Source: Clostridium mediterraneense (lineage in GTDB: Bacteria > Bacillota > Clostridia > Clostridiales > Clostridiaceae). Taken from it: DNA of 54,938 nt. The position numbers were made by a program, and so were the translations under genes. Numbering within the stretch: position 1 is the first letter of the stretch; every line of letters begins with the position of its first letter. The notes beneath the pieces were generated by a model. It did not search any database. It had not been told where the DNA came from and saw only the letters and a list, made by a program, of their open reading frames with translations. Below are positions 26,776-35,267 of this stretch, in pieces. The stretch lies in the NCBI RefSeq assembly GCF_900091705.1, contig NZ_LT594785.1:2259418-2314355 (forward strand). Direction: 5' to 3'.

Positions 26776-28830
26776 TTAATATCTTTTTCTTCTATATTTG
26801 CTTATAAATAAAATACTACTTAATAATATTATTATAGAAATTCCTACATTAATTATATATTTATTATTAAATAAGTTTCCATTATTTATACTAGCCATTC
26901 CATTTTGCTCTTTTGGCATTCTATTCTGATTATTAAAGCTATTAATTTTATCAAAATTACTTTCATCTATTCCTAACTCAGCTAATTTACTTTTTTCCTC
27001 ATCATTCAATTCATTAAAAGTCTTATTATTTATTATTTGTTTTACTTCCTTCATTTTTTCCATTGGAACCATATTAGCCATTTCTTTAGAAAGTTCTTCC
27101 CCTTCTTCTGCTTTATTATTTTCAGAGTTTTGATTATTTTTATCTTTACCCATTCCACCTAATAATGCTAAATCTAAAGTTGTAGATATATTTCCATATT
27201 CAGTACTACTTTGTTCTCCATTTAATTGTGCCTCAACACTTTTAGCCCTATCTGTACCAAAAGTAATTATTTGTGGAATTGAATTTTTATATTCCTCATA
27301 ACTATAAAAAGCAGTAGGATCTAATTTAACATAATTATTAATTAACTTATCTAATTTAATTACAGAACTTTCAAATTCTCCATTTTTAACATATTCATTA
27401 ACAAGCTTATTTAAATATTGATGATAAAGTTCTTTATACTCATCAACTTCTAATAATTTACCTATTAGAGGTGCATTTTCTAAGCTTCCTGTAACAGGAG
27501 AGTTTATAGGGAAATTCACTGCATTACTACCACTTCTCACAGCAAATCCTCCAAATGATGTATTTAAATCCCATGGTATAATTTCAAAAACTCCATCTTT
27601 TTCATAAAGATAATAATTATGATACATACCACCTGAATAACTATCTAGATTCACTAAGAAAGTATTTACTGCGAAGTATTTTAAAACTTCTTCAACATTA
27701 ATATACTTCTCAATATCTGTTCCCTCATTAAGATTTTTAACCATAGTAACAAATTTTTCAAAATCCTTATCTGAGGTTTTCTTGAATACTGCACTTTCTC
27801 TTACAATAGAATAACTATCTAAATTATCATCTATATATTTTAAATCTGCACCTTTATTGTCTTTACCACCTGGCATCCCCATTACTCTAGATTTATTTTC
27901 AGCATTTATATCTCCATTAATATTTTTATCAATCATATTATTAGGAGGATTATTATTTACATTTTGACTATTTTCTTGGCCAGAATTAAAATCTTCTTTC
28001 TCACTATTTTCCATAGGATTAAAGCCCTCTGGAATCTCTCCATTTTGATTTCTTGGATTATTATTTGGGTCAAATTCTTTACCTCCCATATCTGGCACCA
28101 TCGGAGCCTGTCCATTATTTTCATTATTTATTTCTGGTTTTTGCTCAATATTTTTATTTCCTTGTGGTTTTTGTCCATTATCTTCATCCTTACCACCAAC
28201 ATTCATAGTTTCTGGTTTATAGAGATTACCTTCTGATGTTCCATAATTTTTTTCAACAAATCTTTCATCAATAACCTCAACAGCTAAATATAGCCCCCAC
28301 TTCTCACCATTAACATTTATATTTGCATAAGAATATTCAGGAGTTGCCACACCTAAAAAATTATACATATCATATGAAAGATACTCTTTCATATATGTAG
28401 CATCTGATATCATATTATTTAATGCTAATTTTTCTATCCCATTATAAGTTTGTCCATCAATATATTCACCAAAATCTATCTTAAAGCTATACCTATCAGT
28501 TGTATCATCTCTTGCAACGGAACTAAGACTTGAATTACCTTTAGCTCTAATCCCTACATTTGAATATTTCTGACCATCTATAGTAACATCACCATTAACA
28601 TATTCCTCTTTAGTCGCATTCTCAATTAAATTCTTCCAATCACTTTCCTTTATATCAATATCTATATCTGTAACTTTTTCTTTATCTAAAACATCAGAAA
28701 TATTAGTAACTGTAGCTGCTACCTCTCCCTTTGATCCTGAATCTATAAAAAATACTGATGATATAACAAAAATAAGCGCTAAAAAAATACCTATTATTGA
28801 AATATATCCTTTGTACTTTTCTTTTAACAA
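26776..28830 (-). CDS. CotH kinase-like cell-surface protein with Asn/Pro/Gln-rich insert
   Basis: A 684-residue CotH-domain protein. CotH proteins are atypical secreted kinases; in Bacillus CotH phosphorylates spore-coat proteins. An N-terminal membrane helix (about 8-28) is followed by the CotH domain, with VGIRAKGNSSL, DRYSFKIDFGEYIDGQTYNG, NGEKWGLYLAVEVIDERF and later EIIPWDLNTSFGG. A low-complexity insert rich in Asn, Gly, Pro and Gln (about 215-320) interrupts the domain. A C-terminal helix (about 655-677) ends in basic residues, so the protein seems anchored at both ends with the kinase domain outside. The start is TTG with AGAGGTGG 8 bases upstream. It is third in line with the VTC-like and DUF4956 genes. 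Confidence 0.88.
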   Translation of the reverse strand: MLKEKYKGYISIIGIFLALIFVISSVFFIDSGSKGEVAATVTNISDVLDKEKVTDIDIDIKESDWKNLIENATKEEYVNGDVTIDGQKYSNVGIRAKGNSSLSSVARDDTTDRYSFKIDFGEYIDGQTYNGIEKLALNNMISDATYMKEYLSYDMYNFLGVATPEYSYANINVNGEKWGLYLAVEVIDERFVEKNYGTSEGNLYKPETMNVGGKDEDNGQKPQGNKNIEQKPEINNENNGQAPMVPDMGGKEFDPNNNPRNQNGEIPEGFNPMENSEKEDFNSGQENSQNVNNNPPNNMIDKNINGDINAENKSRVMGMPGGKDNKGADLKYIDDNLDSYSIVRESAVFKKTSDKDFEKFVTMVKNLNEGTDIEKYINVEEVLKYFAVNTFLVNLDSYSGGMYHNYYLYEKDGVFEIIPWDLNTSFGGFAVRSGSNAVNFPINSPVTGSLENAPLIGKLLEVDEYKELYHQYLNKLVNEYVKNGEFESSVIKLDKLINNYVKLDPTAFYSYEEYKNSIPQIITFGTDRAKSVEAQLNGEQSSTEYGNISTTLDLALLGGMGKDKNNQNSENNKAEEGEELSKEMANMVPMEKMKEVKQIINNKTFNELNDEEKSKLAELGIDESNFDKINSFNNQNRMPKEQNGMASINNGNLFNNKYIINVGISIIILLSSILFISKYRRKRY

Positions 28831-28875
28831 CTATTTCACCACCTCTTTACCCAATAAAATATATTAACTATTTAT

Positions 28876-28948
28876 TATCCCTATATATAAAGCTAAGGAG
28901 TTAACTACTCTAGATCAAAAACTCAGACCTACCTTATATATAGGGATA
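28876..28948. repeat. 15-bp perfect inverted repeat enclosing a 43-base insert
   Basis: TATCCCTATATATAA (28876-28890) and its exact complement (28934-28948) lie in the 229-base gap between the DUF4956 and CotH-like genes. An inner GAGTT/AACTC pairing is possible. No T-run follows, so it does not look like a normal terminator. It may be a structured leader or processing site of the CotH-like mRNA. Confidence 0.7.
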
Positions 28949-29059
28949 TCTATTAATTAAAATATGTTTTTTTGTTTTCTAATCTTTTTAATTTATTATT
29001 TTACTTTAGGGGACTTTCAAATAATAAAGTTTTATTTAATACATTTAATTTAAATTAAA

Positions 29060-29746
29060 CTATGACATATAATCTCCGTTATAGCTTACTAACACAACAT
29101 TTGAAATTCCATTAACAGTTGAAAGTTCATTAACAAAACTTGTTGTTGTTTCTTTAAGCTTAATTTCTACACTCATTTCAATGCCACCTATAGGTGATAC
29201 TGTTTTTGATTTAACTACATATTTCTTTACACTATTTGATATTAAATCTAAAGCTCTTCTCTCACTATTATCATTTTCACAATTAACAACAAGTATATAC
29301 GGGTTGTCTACTGTTTTCTTATTAACAAATAAGACCATAATAATTCCTATAAAGATTGAACCTATAACTGCTAAAGAAATAAGTCCTGCACCAAGAACTA
29401 TACCTACACTTATAGACCAGAATAAAAAGGCTATATCTAGTGGCTCTTTTATTGCACTTCTAAAACGAACTATAGATAAAGCACCAACCATACCAAGTGA
29501 AAGAATTACATTTGATGTAACTGCTAAAATAATTAATGTACTTATTAAAGTTAGGGCCATTAATGATACTCCAAAGCCTTCAGAATACATAACTCCCTTA
29601 AAAGTTTTCTTATATACCTGCATAATTAATAATCCCAATATAAATGCAAGTACTAAAGCAATAACCATATCTAAAAGTGATACTGAGTTCATTCTTTCAA
29701 GAAAACTTGATTTAAAAATATCTCCAAATTTAAATTGTTGTTCCAC
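29060..29746 (-). CDS. DUF4956 family membrane protein
   Basis: A 228-residue protein with four membrane helices (about 24-44, 56-78, 82-100 and 110-140) and a cytosolic C-terminal domain with an alternating strand/helix pattern. The conserved segment SLGMVGALSIVRFRSAIKEPLDIAFLFWSI is the hallmark of the DUF4956 family. Such proteins often neighbour VTC-domain and CotH-domain genes, as here, but their biochemical role is not known to me. The GTG start is supported by a GGAGG site 8 bases upstream. It is 38 bases downstream of the VTC-like gene. Confidence 0.85.
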   Translation of the reverse strand: MEQQFKFGDIFKSSFLERMNSVSLLDMVIALVLAFILGLLIMQVYKKTFKGVMYSEGFGVSLMALTLISTLIILAVTSNVILSLGMVGALSIVRFRSAIKEPLDIAFLFWSISVGIVLGAGLISLAVIGSIFIGIIMVLFVNKKTVDNPYILVVNCENDNSERRALDLISNSVKKYVVKSKTVSPIGGIEMSVEIKLKETTTSFVNELSTVNGISNVVLVSYNGDYMS

Positions 29747-29784
29747 TATTTTTTCCTCCTTAAATTCACTTATTTAAATAAGTT

Positions 29785-30471
29785 CTATCCATAAATTCTT
29801 GATAAAGCATACTTTGAAATAGCTGAAGCCCTTCGATTATTAGTTTGTATAATATCTTGTATTATTTCAGGCAAGAACTCATCGTACTTAACCTCTAAGA
29901 CAACAATATTATTATCTATAGAACCAATAGTAGCTAAATTATCATCAAATAAATCAGTTCCATAAATTCCTGTTCTTATGTTTTTATCAAAAGTTATTCT
30001 TACATTTCCTATTTCATAAATATAAGCTTCTCTTATATAATCAACTATAGTTTTAGGTCTTAATAAATCTCCTTTAATTTTTGTATAAAACTCTACTAAC
30101 AAAGGCTTTTTACTATCTTTTAAAAAATCTATATTACCCTTAACTATGTCCTCACACTCTTTTTTTGTTAAAAACTCACTTTGTTTTTTACATAATCCAT
30201 TTATCTTTGATTTTTTCTCTAATCTAATAAAGGAATAATTATTGTTATAAAACCTTATACGAAATTTTTCTCTATGATTTACACCATTAATCTTTTCCAT
30301 AAGAACTTTATCCCTTAAATTATCAAAATAAAGACTTCTTATTTTATATTCACTATTCTTATTCGAATTTTTATCTAGCTTCATAATATGCACTAATCTA
30401 TTTTTAATAGTTAAATAATCTGACATATTTATATAATGCTTAAGCTCATGTCTAAACTTCTTATCTTCCAT
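29785..30471 (-). CDS. VTC-domain polyphosphate polymerase-like protein
   Basis: A protein of about 228 residues with the VTC/tunnel-type fold seen in yeast Vtc4, which makes polyphosphate from ATP. Visible tunnel-type motifs are RSLYFDN, the basic REKFRIRFY, RLEKKSK, GLCKKQS, VRITFDKNIRTG and VLEVKYDEFLP. The C-terminal RRASAISKYALSR is also typical. No membrane helix is present, so a membrane link would come from its DUF4956 neighbour. I start at the ATG at 30471, preceded by GGGGGTG. A TTG five codons earlier overlaps that ribosome site. Polyphosphate synthesis is inference from the family; a triphosphatase is the alternative. Confidence 0.85.
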   Translation of the reverse strand: MEDKKFRHELKHYINMSDYLTIKNRLVHIMKLDKNSNKNSEYKIRSLYFDNLRDKVLMEKINGVNHREKFRIRFYNNNYSFIRLEKKSKINGLCKKQSEFLTKKECEDIVKGNIDFLKDSKKPLLVEFYTKIKGDLLRPKTIVDYIREAYIYEIGNVRITFDKNIRTGIYGTDLFDDNLATIGSIDNNIVVLEVKYDEFLPEIIQDIIQTNNRRASAISKYALSRIYG

Positions 30472-30503
30472 TAATATCACCCCCAATCACTTAACAATTA
30501 CAT

Positions 30504-30535
30504 TTTATATAACAAAGCTTAACGTTTCCTTAACG
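30504..30535 (-). promoter_or_regulatory. Promoter and direct-repeat operator of the VTC/DUF4956/CotH operon
   Basis: On the minus strand CGTTAAG occurs twice (30529-30535 and 30518-30524), exactly 11 bases start to start. A -10-like TATAAA follows (30504-30509). Direct repeats spaced by one helical turn are the usual site of OmpR/PhoB-family regulators, and these sit over the -35 region. An OmpR-type regulator is encoded immediately upstream. Confidence 0.6.
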
Positions 30536-30563
30536 CTAATTAAGTTTTATATAAAAATAAAAA

Positions 30564-30602
30564 TACACGATTAAATAAGCATTTAACTTATTAAATCGTG
30601 TA
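30564..30602 (-). terminator. Terminator after the two-component operon
   Basis: A 16-bp stem (TACACGATTTAATAAG) with one mismatch and a short loop, followed on the minus strand by TTTTTATTTTT. It lies 16 bases past the histidine kinase stop. Confidence 0.9.
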
Positions 30603-30617
30603 CTTAACTTCTATAAA

Positions 30618-31895
30618 CTATTTAATATCCTTAGGAATAAGTAATTCAAATTCTGTACCTTGACCATAATTTGATGTAAATTTAACTTTTACTCCTAAAC
30701 TTTTTGATATAGAACTTAATAAACTTAAACCTATACCACTACCACTTATATTTTTTCCTCTAACATCATCACTTCTAAAAAATCTATCAAAAATACGTGC
30801 TTTATCCTCTTCCTTTATTCCTATCCCATTATCTTTTACAGTTATTTTAATACTCTTATTAAGCTCTTGAACTTCTAAAATAATCTCTCCATCAGCCTTA
30901 GTATATTTAAACGCATTTTCTAGAAGGATTATTATACTTCTTTTAACTTTATCATAATCCCAATTAACCTTTACATTATTGGTTTTACTAAAAAGTTGAA
31001 ACTTTTTATCTTGAACTTCAGCTAAATCAAAATAAAATTCGCTTATACTTTCTATAAATTTAGATAAATCTATTTCTTTAGTCTTAATATCTGAATCTAA
31101 ATCTTCCTTAGATAAAAATAATAAATCATTATTAAGCTTTTCCATAGCTCTTACTTCACTCATAATTTTTGATATATTCTCATAACTCTCTTCTGTATCT
31201 TTTTTAGCAACAGATTTAGCTAAAATTTCTAACTTTCCTCTAATAACAGCTAGTGGTGTTCTCATCTCATGAGAAGCATCTTGAACAAAAAAGACTTGCT
31301 TATCATAAGCATATTTAACAGGCTTTATTATTCTTGATGAAAGAAAATAGGATAAAACTAATGCAATCACGCTTAATATAATTAAACTTATTATTATTGA
31401 TGTCATAAGCTGATTTATTGACTCTAACTCTGAATCTACATTAACAAGAAACTCCATCTTAATATTATTTTCTTCAAATATAATTCCCCTAAACTCATAA
31501 CCATTAGCATCTATCTTTATTACTTTATCTAAAGCTTTATCACTAATACTCGGTAAAGTATCTTTATCAAAATATGCATTAGGTCTAACATAAATTACTT
31601 CATTATCTTTATAAACAGCTACTATGAAATTAGGTGGAATTGGATGTATCATAGGCCCTTGCTTTTTAGGATACATAAAATCGTTATGTGCTCTAGAAAT
31701 ATCTTCAACAACTTTTTTCTGAGCTAATAATTGATCATCTATTGAATTAAATACTCTTGATGTATATAAAATCTTAGTTATTATAGAAAATATAAACAAG
31801 CATAAAAAAACTATAATAGTACTTATCATAATTACATTTATTCTAGTTTTATAAAAAATATTTTTCTTACTGAATTTATTTAAAAGCCTCTTCAT
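30618..31895 (-). CDS. Sensor histidine kinase
   Basis: A 425-residue membrane histidine kinase. Two helices (about 20-42 and 165-188) enclose an extracellular sensor region of about 120 residues. The phospho-acceptor His is in ASHEMRTPL near residue 209. The N box NAFKYT, G1 box DNGIGIKEED and G2 box GSGIGLSLL follow. No HAMP domain is obvious. It overlaps the response-regulator gene by 20 bases, so the pair is co-translated. Its signal is not identifiable, but the adjacent surface/polyphosphate operon is a plausible target. Confidence 0.95.
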   Translation of the reverse strand: MKRLLNKFSKKNIFYKTRINVIMISTIIVFLCLFIFSIITKILYTSRVFNSIDDQLLAQKKVVEDISRAHNDFMYPKKQGPMIHPIPPNFIVAVYKDNEVIYVRPNAYFDKDTLPSISDKALDKVIKIDANGYEFRGIIFEENNIKMEFLVNVDSELESINQLMTSIIISLIILSVIALVLSYFLSSRIIKPVKYAYDKQVFFVQDASHEMRTPLAVIRGKLEILAKSVAKKDTEESYENISKIMSEVRAMEKLNNDLLFLSKEDLDSDIKTKEIDLSKFIESISEFYFDLAEVQDKKFQLFSKTNNVKVNWDYDKVKRSIIILLENAFKYTKADGEIILEVQELNKSIKITVKDNGIGIKEEDKARIFDRFFRSDDVRGKNISGSGIGLSLLSSISKSLGVKVKFTSNYGQGTEFELLIPKDIK

Positions 31896-32559
31896 CTACT
31901 ATATACCCCATTCCCCTCTTAGTAATAATATATTTATCATAATCAAAAGGACTTAAAATTTTTCTTAATCTACTAATATAAACTTCTATAATTTCTATTG
32001 ATGCATCACTATCATAGCCACATATATTATCAAATATCTGCTCTTTAAAAAGAACTACACCCTTATTCATTATTAAATACTCAAGTAAATTATATAGCTT
32101 TTCATTAAGTTCTATTTCTTCACCTCTTATAGACACTTTTTTAGTTTTCATATTTATTTGCATATCATTAAACTCAATTAAATTTGAGCTTTTTATCTTT
32201 CCCATACTCTTTAAAATAGCATTAATTCTAACTTTTAACTCTTCCATATAAAATGGTTTAGTTAAGTAATCATTAGCTCCTAAATTAAATGCCTTTAGCT
32301 TATCCCCTAATCCTTCTTTAGCAGTTAATACAATAACTCCAACATTTAAGGACTTCTTTGAAATATAATTTAAAACAGACATTCCATCAACTTCCGGCAA
32401 CATTAAATCAAGTATAACAATATCATAATTATATGAATTTAAGTAATTTATCGCATCACTACCATCATAAACACTTTCAATATCCATCTCTTCTTTAAAA
32501 TATGTAGTAATGTTCTCAACTATTTTTACATTATCCTCAACAAGCAAAACTTTTATCAT
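31876..32559 (-). CDS. OmpR/PhoB-family response regulator
   Basis: A 227-residue two-component regulator. The receiver domain has the acidic pair at residues 8-9 (VEDN), the phospho-acceptor Asp at about 51 (ILDLMLP), a Thr in VLTAKE and the Lys in LTKPF. The C-terminal winged-helix domain ends with VYISRLRKIL and ITKRGMGYIVD, typical of OmpR/PhoB proteins that bind direct repeats. It is cotranscribed with the histidine kinase. The ATG follows a GAGGGG site. A matching direct-repeat site lies just beyond the operon's terminator. Confidence 0.96.
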   Translation of the reverse strand: MIKVLLVEDNVKIVENITTYFKEEMDIESVYDGSDAINYLNSYNYDIVILDLMLPEVDGMSVLNYISKKSLNVGVIVLTAKEGLGDKLKAFNLGANDYLTKPFYMEELKVRINAILKSMGKIKSSNLIEFNDMQINMKTKKVSIRGEEIELNEKLYNLLEYLIMNKGVVLFKEQIFDNICGYDSDASIEIIEVYISRLRKILSPFDYDKYIITKRGMGYIVDEEAFK

Positions 32560-32726
32560 TTAATTATCCCCTCATTTATAAAATCTAAAATAATTATCTA
32601 ATATAATCCATAATAAGTATATTTTATAGTCTTTACTTCCTTTAAACAATTAAAATACTATAAAGTTTTATCAAAGCTTTTAAGATATCTAGTAACATCA
32701 ACTTGAAAACTTATTATATAAATACA

Positions 32727-32775
32727 AAAACTCTATATGTTTTATAGTATCTACTATAAAACATATAGAGCTTTT
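32727..32775 (-). terminator. Terminator after the DUF4352-like gene
   Basis: A near-perfect 23-bp inverted repeat (arm contains CTCTATATGTTTTATAGTA) with a 2-base loop. A short T-run follows on the minus strand. It lies 59 bases past the stop. Confidence 0.8.
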
Positions 32776-32833
32776 GAACTATAACGTCTAACTTTTATAT
32801 CCACTTTTTTATTAAACTCAATAAATAACTTAA

Positions 32834-33340
32834 CTATACTTGAAATGAAATACTGTCAAAACCAGAGTTTATTTTCACAATACCACTTTTTATAGGCTCA
32901 CCTGTTCTAAATACTAATGAAACTGTATTATTCACGCCAGGGTTTAGCCTATTTACAATATTAAATAAATTACTATAACTATTTGAATTAGATATAGACA
33001 TAGTATCTAAAGAATTTTCTTTATAAGTATTTCCATCAGCTTTTAATGTAATTTCTGAGTGAGCTAAAGATTCTAATGGACTATTACCTATATTAACAAC
33101 AGACATATTAACAATAACAAGATTACCATCAGTAGTAATAACATTTGCTGGACCATTTGAAGCAGATTTTGTATTTCTAAAATCACTTAATGTAATTTGA
33201 TACTTTCCCATATCACCTTTTTGATTTAATTTATATATTTTATCATCAGCTAAAACTTTAACCCAAATACAAAATATTATTACAATTAAAGCAATAACTA
33301 TTCCTATAATTATCCCCTTATTTACTCCTTTCCTCTCCAT
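32834..33340 (-). CDS. Membrane-anchored DUF4352-like extracellular protein
   Basis: A 168-residue protein with one N-terminal membrane helix (about 8-30, no lipobox) and an external beta-rich domain. The domain has the DUF4352-type pattern: a GKYQITLSDFRNT start, NLVIVNMSVVNIGNSPLES in the middle and SLVFRTGEPIKSG near the end. This immunoglobulin-like fold is common in Gram-positive surface proteins, and its ligand is unknown. It has an AAAGGAGG ribosome site and its own terminator. It is next to, but separate from, the two-component system. Confidence 0.75.
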   Translation of the reverse strand: MERKGVNKGIIIGIVIALIVIIFCIWVKVLADDKIYKLNQKGDMGKYQITLSDFRNTKSASNGPANVITTDGNLVIVNMSVVNIGNSPLESLAHSEITLKADGNTYKENSLDTMSISNSNSYSNLFNIVNRLNPGVNNTVSLVFRTGEPIKSGIVKINSGFDSISFQV

Positions 33341-33516
33341 ATAAAAAACCTCCTTTTGGAATTCCCTTACACTCTATCATAAAAATAACACTAAATATAA
33401 ACAAAGTAATTTTAATATTATTAAAATTTGTTTAGTTGACAAAATTAGTTATATTGTATTATCATACTAGCTTATTATAAAACCAAGTAATAACTAAGAA
33501 TTTGAGGTGAGATTCT

Positions 33517-33882
33517 ATGGATAAATATTCAAAAGAAGACTTGTCAAGATCACTAAAACTTGTATCTTCAACTATCAAGAATTGTGAAAAAATGCATAAA
33601 AAATTTGTAGAAGGTACTTCTCAACACACACTACTAAAGAATAGAATAAAAGCTCTCTATATTTCACAGTCACTAATAACAAATGAAAATATCACAAATA
33701 AATATACTAAAGAAGAATTAATACAAGCACTTCCCCCAGTATCTTCAATTATTAGCAAATGTGAAAAAGCTCAAATAAAATTTGCTGAGGGTACTTCACA
33801 CCATACTCGTTTTAAGAACATAATAAATGCTATGTATATCTCAAAAGCATTAATAGCTGATGAAATTAATAAAAGAATTTAA
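33517..33882 (+). CDS. Small protein made of two tandem copies of a ~58-residue unit
   Basis: A 121-residue soluble protein. Residues about 4-57 and 63-116 are clear duplicates. Each has Y-S/T-KE-D/E-L, VSS-I--CEK, KF-EGTS-HT, K--I-A-YIS-and-LI positions in the same order. There is one Cys per repeat. The composition is helical and basic. The start has a GAGGTGAG site. There is no signal peptide, and I do not recognise the family. The HT and Cys positions conserved between repeats suggest a binding site used twice. Confidence 0.75.
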   Translation: MDKYSKEDLSRSLKLVSSTIKNCEKMHKKFVEGTSQHTLLKNRIKALYISQSLITNENITNKYTKEELIQALPPVSSIISKCEKAQIKFAEGTSHHTRFKNIINAMYISKALIADEINKRI

Positions 33883-33955
33883 ATTAACTTTTTTAATATA
33901 CACTTTTATTAAAATCAAACTATATTTATAAAAAATATTTCTCTTAATAATAAAA

Positions 33956-33990
33956 AAATCTTCATATACTCTCCAAGCATATGAAGATTT
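33956..33990. terminator. Bidirectional terminator
   Basis: Stem AAATCTTCATAT / ATATGAAGATTT, 12 bp, loop 11 bases, with A-rich and T-rich flanks. It lies between the convergent tandem-repeat gene and the chromate transporter operon. Confidence 0.82.
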
Positions 33991-34016
33991 CTTATATTAT
34001 CATGAATAAATTTCTA

Positions 34017-34544
34017 TTAAATCATATATAAAATTAATCCAAGAGCTGCACTTATAACTATTACTAAAATAGGATGAACTTTCTTAGATAAAAGAAGTCC
34101 TAATGAAATAACACCAATTATAATACTTTTAATATCATAATATGATTCTTTTGCAAGTGAAATAAATGCACTAATAACTAGAGCTATTAAAATTGGCTTC
34201 ATACCTGATAAAGCTCCTTCAATATATCTGTTATTCTTAAATTTACTTAATGATTTACTAACTAATATAACTGCTATAAATGAAAAAGTTATAACTCCAA
34301 GAGTTGCTATAAGTCCACCAATAACCCCATTTACTTTATATCCAACAAAAGTTGCTGTATTTATAGAAACTGGCCCTGGTGTCATTTGTGATATTCCTAT
34401 TATCTCTAAAAACTGTGATTTAGAAATCCAAGAATTTGATAAAACAACTTGCTGCTCTATAAATGGAAGCATTGCATATCCTCCACCAAATCCAAATACT
34501 CCTATCTTAAAGAAGGTTAAAAATAAATTTAATAAAACACTCAT
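34017..34544 (-). CDS. Chromate transporter, second half of split ChrA
   Basis: A 175-residue single-domain CHR protein with four to six helices. The conserved start FFKIGVFGFGGGYAMLPFIE and SQMTPGPVSINTATFVGYK are present. Such short proteins occur as adjacent pairs that together form a ChrA-type transporter moving chromate or another oxyanion. It overlaps the upstream half by one base (TAATG), so translation is coupled. True substrate in an anaerobe is uncertain. Confidence 0.92.
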   Translation of the reverse strand: MSVLLNLFLTFFKIGVFGFGGGYAMLPFIEQQVVLSNSWISKSQFLEIIGISQMTPGPVSINTATFVGYKVNGVIGGLIATLGVITFSFIAVILVSKSLSKFKNNRYIEGALSGMKPILIALVISAFISLAKESYYDIKSIIIGVISLGLLLSKKVHPILVIVISAALGLILYMI

Positions 34545-35098
34545 TATTTTTCAACCTCCTTTGGCTTACACATAGTAATTCCATAAATTATTCCTATTAT
34601 AATTGCAAGTACTGGACTTAAATTAAAGAATACTAAAAGTATAGTTATAACTATACACATAATTATATTTAAAATTGTTCTCTTAAATGATTTAGCAAGT
34701 GAAATTATTGCTACTAAAACTAAAACTGGAACTGCTCCATTAATTCCTTTAAAAGCCAACTGAACATACTTATTCTTATTTAGATCCATTAAAACTGTTG
34801 CTATTACTAAAATTATCAAAACTGATGGTATTATAGTTCCAAGAAGTGCAATAATTCCTCCTTTAATTTTTCCTATCTTATAACCAACATATATAGAACA
34901 ATTTACTGCAAGTGCGCCTGGTAAACTTTGTGCTACAACTAATGCATCCATAAACTCTTCTTTTGTTAGCCATCCCTTATTATCAACTACTTCTTTTTCA
35001 ATTAGAGGAATCATTGCATATCCTCCCCCAAAGGTAAAAGCACCTATCTTAAAAAATGAAAAAAACATAGTTATGTAATCCCTAGCTGAAATCTTCAT
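34544..35098 (-). CDS. Chromate transporter, first half of split ChrA
   Basis: A 184-residue single-domain CHR protein. The N-terminal MFFSFFKIGAFTFGGGYAMIPLIE is followed by VVAQSLPGALAVNCSIYVGYK, the counterpart of the PGP motif in the partner. About five helices are visible. It is the promoter-proximal gene of a two-gene operon and has an AAGGAG ribosome site. The sequence difference from the partner (LPGALA versus TPGPVS) matches the usual asymmetry of heterodimeric CHR pairs. Confidence 0.92.
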   Translation of the reverse strand: MKISARDYITMFFSFFKIGAFTFGGGYAMIPLIEKEVVDNKGWLTKEEFMDALVVAQSLPGALAVNCSIYVGYKIGKIKGGIIALLGTIIPSVLIILVIATVLMDLNKNKYVQLAFKGINGAVPVLVLVAIISLAKSFKRTILNIIMCIVITILLVFFNLSPVLAIIIGIIYGITMCKPKEVEK

Positions 35099-35220
35099 CT
35101 GTTTATCTCCTTAAATCTTTAATAACTTGATTATACTATCTATCTATTTGATTTTTCCCTTAACTATTCTTTCTTAACAAAATTTTAAAAAATAAAGTTA
35201 TATATCTATAACTATAAATA

Positions 35221-35255
35221 ACAAAAAGGAGGAGCTTTTATTTAAACCTCCTCTT
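35221..35255 (-). terminator. Terminator after the OmpA/MotB-like gene
   Basis: Hairpin GAGGAG / CTCCTC extended by two further pairs, loop 13 bases, followed by TTTTTG on the minus strand, 13 bases past the stop. Confidence 0.75.
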
Positions 35256-35267
35256 CTTAAATAACTT

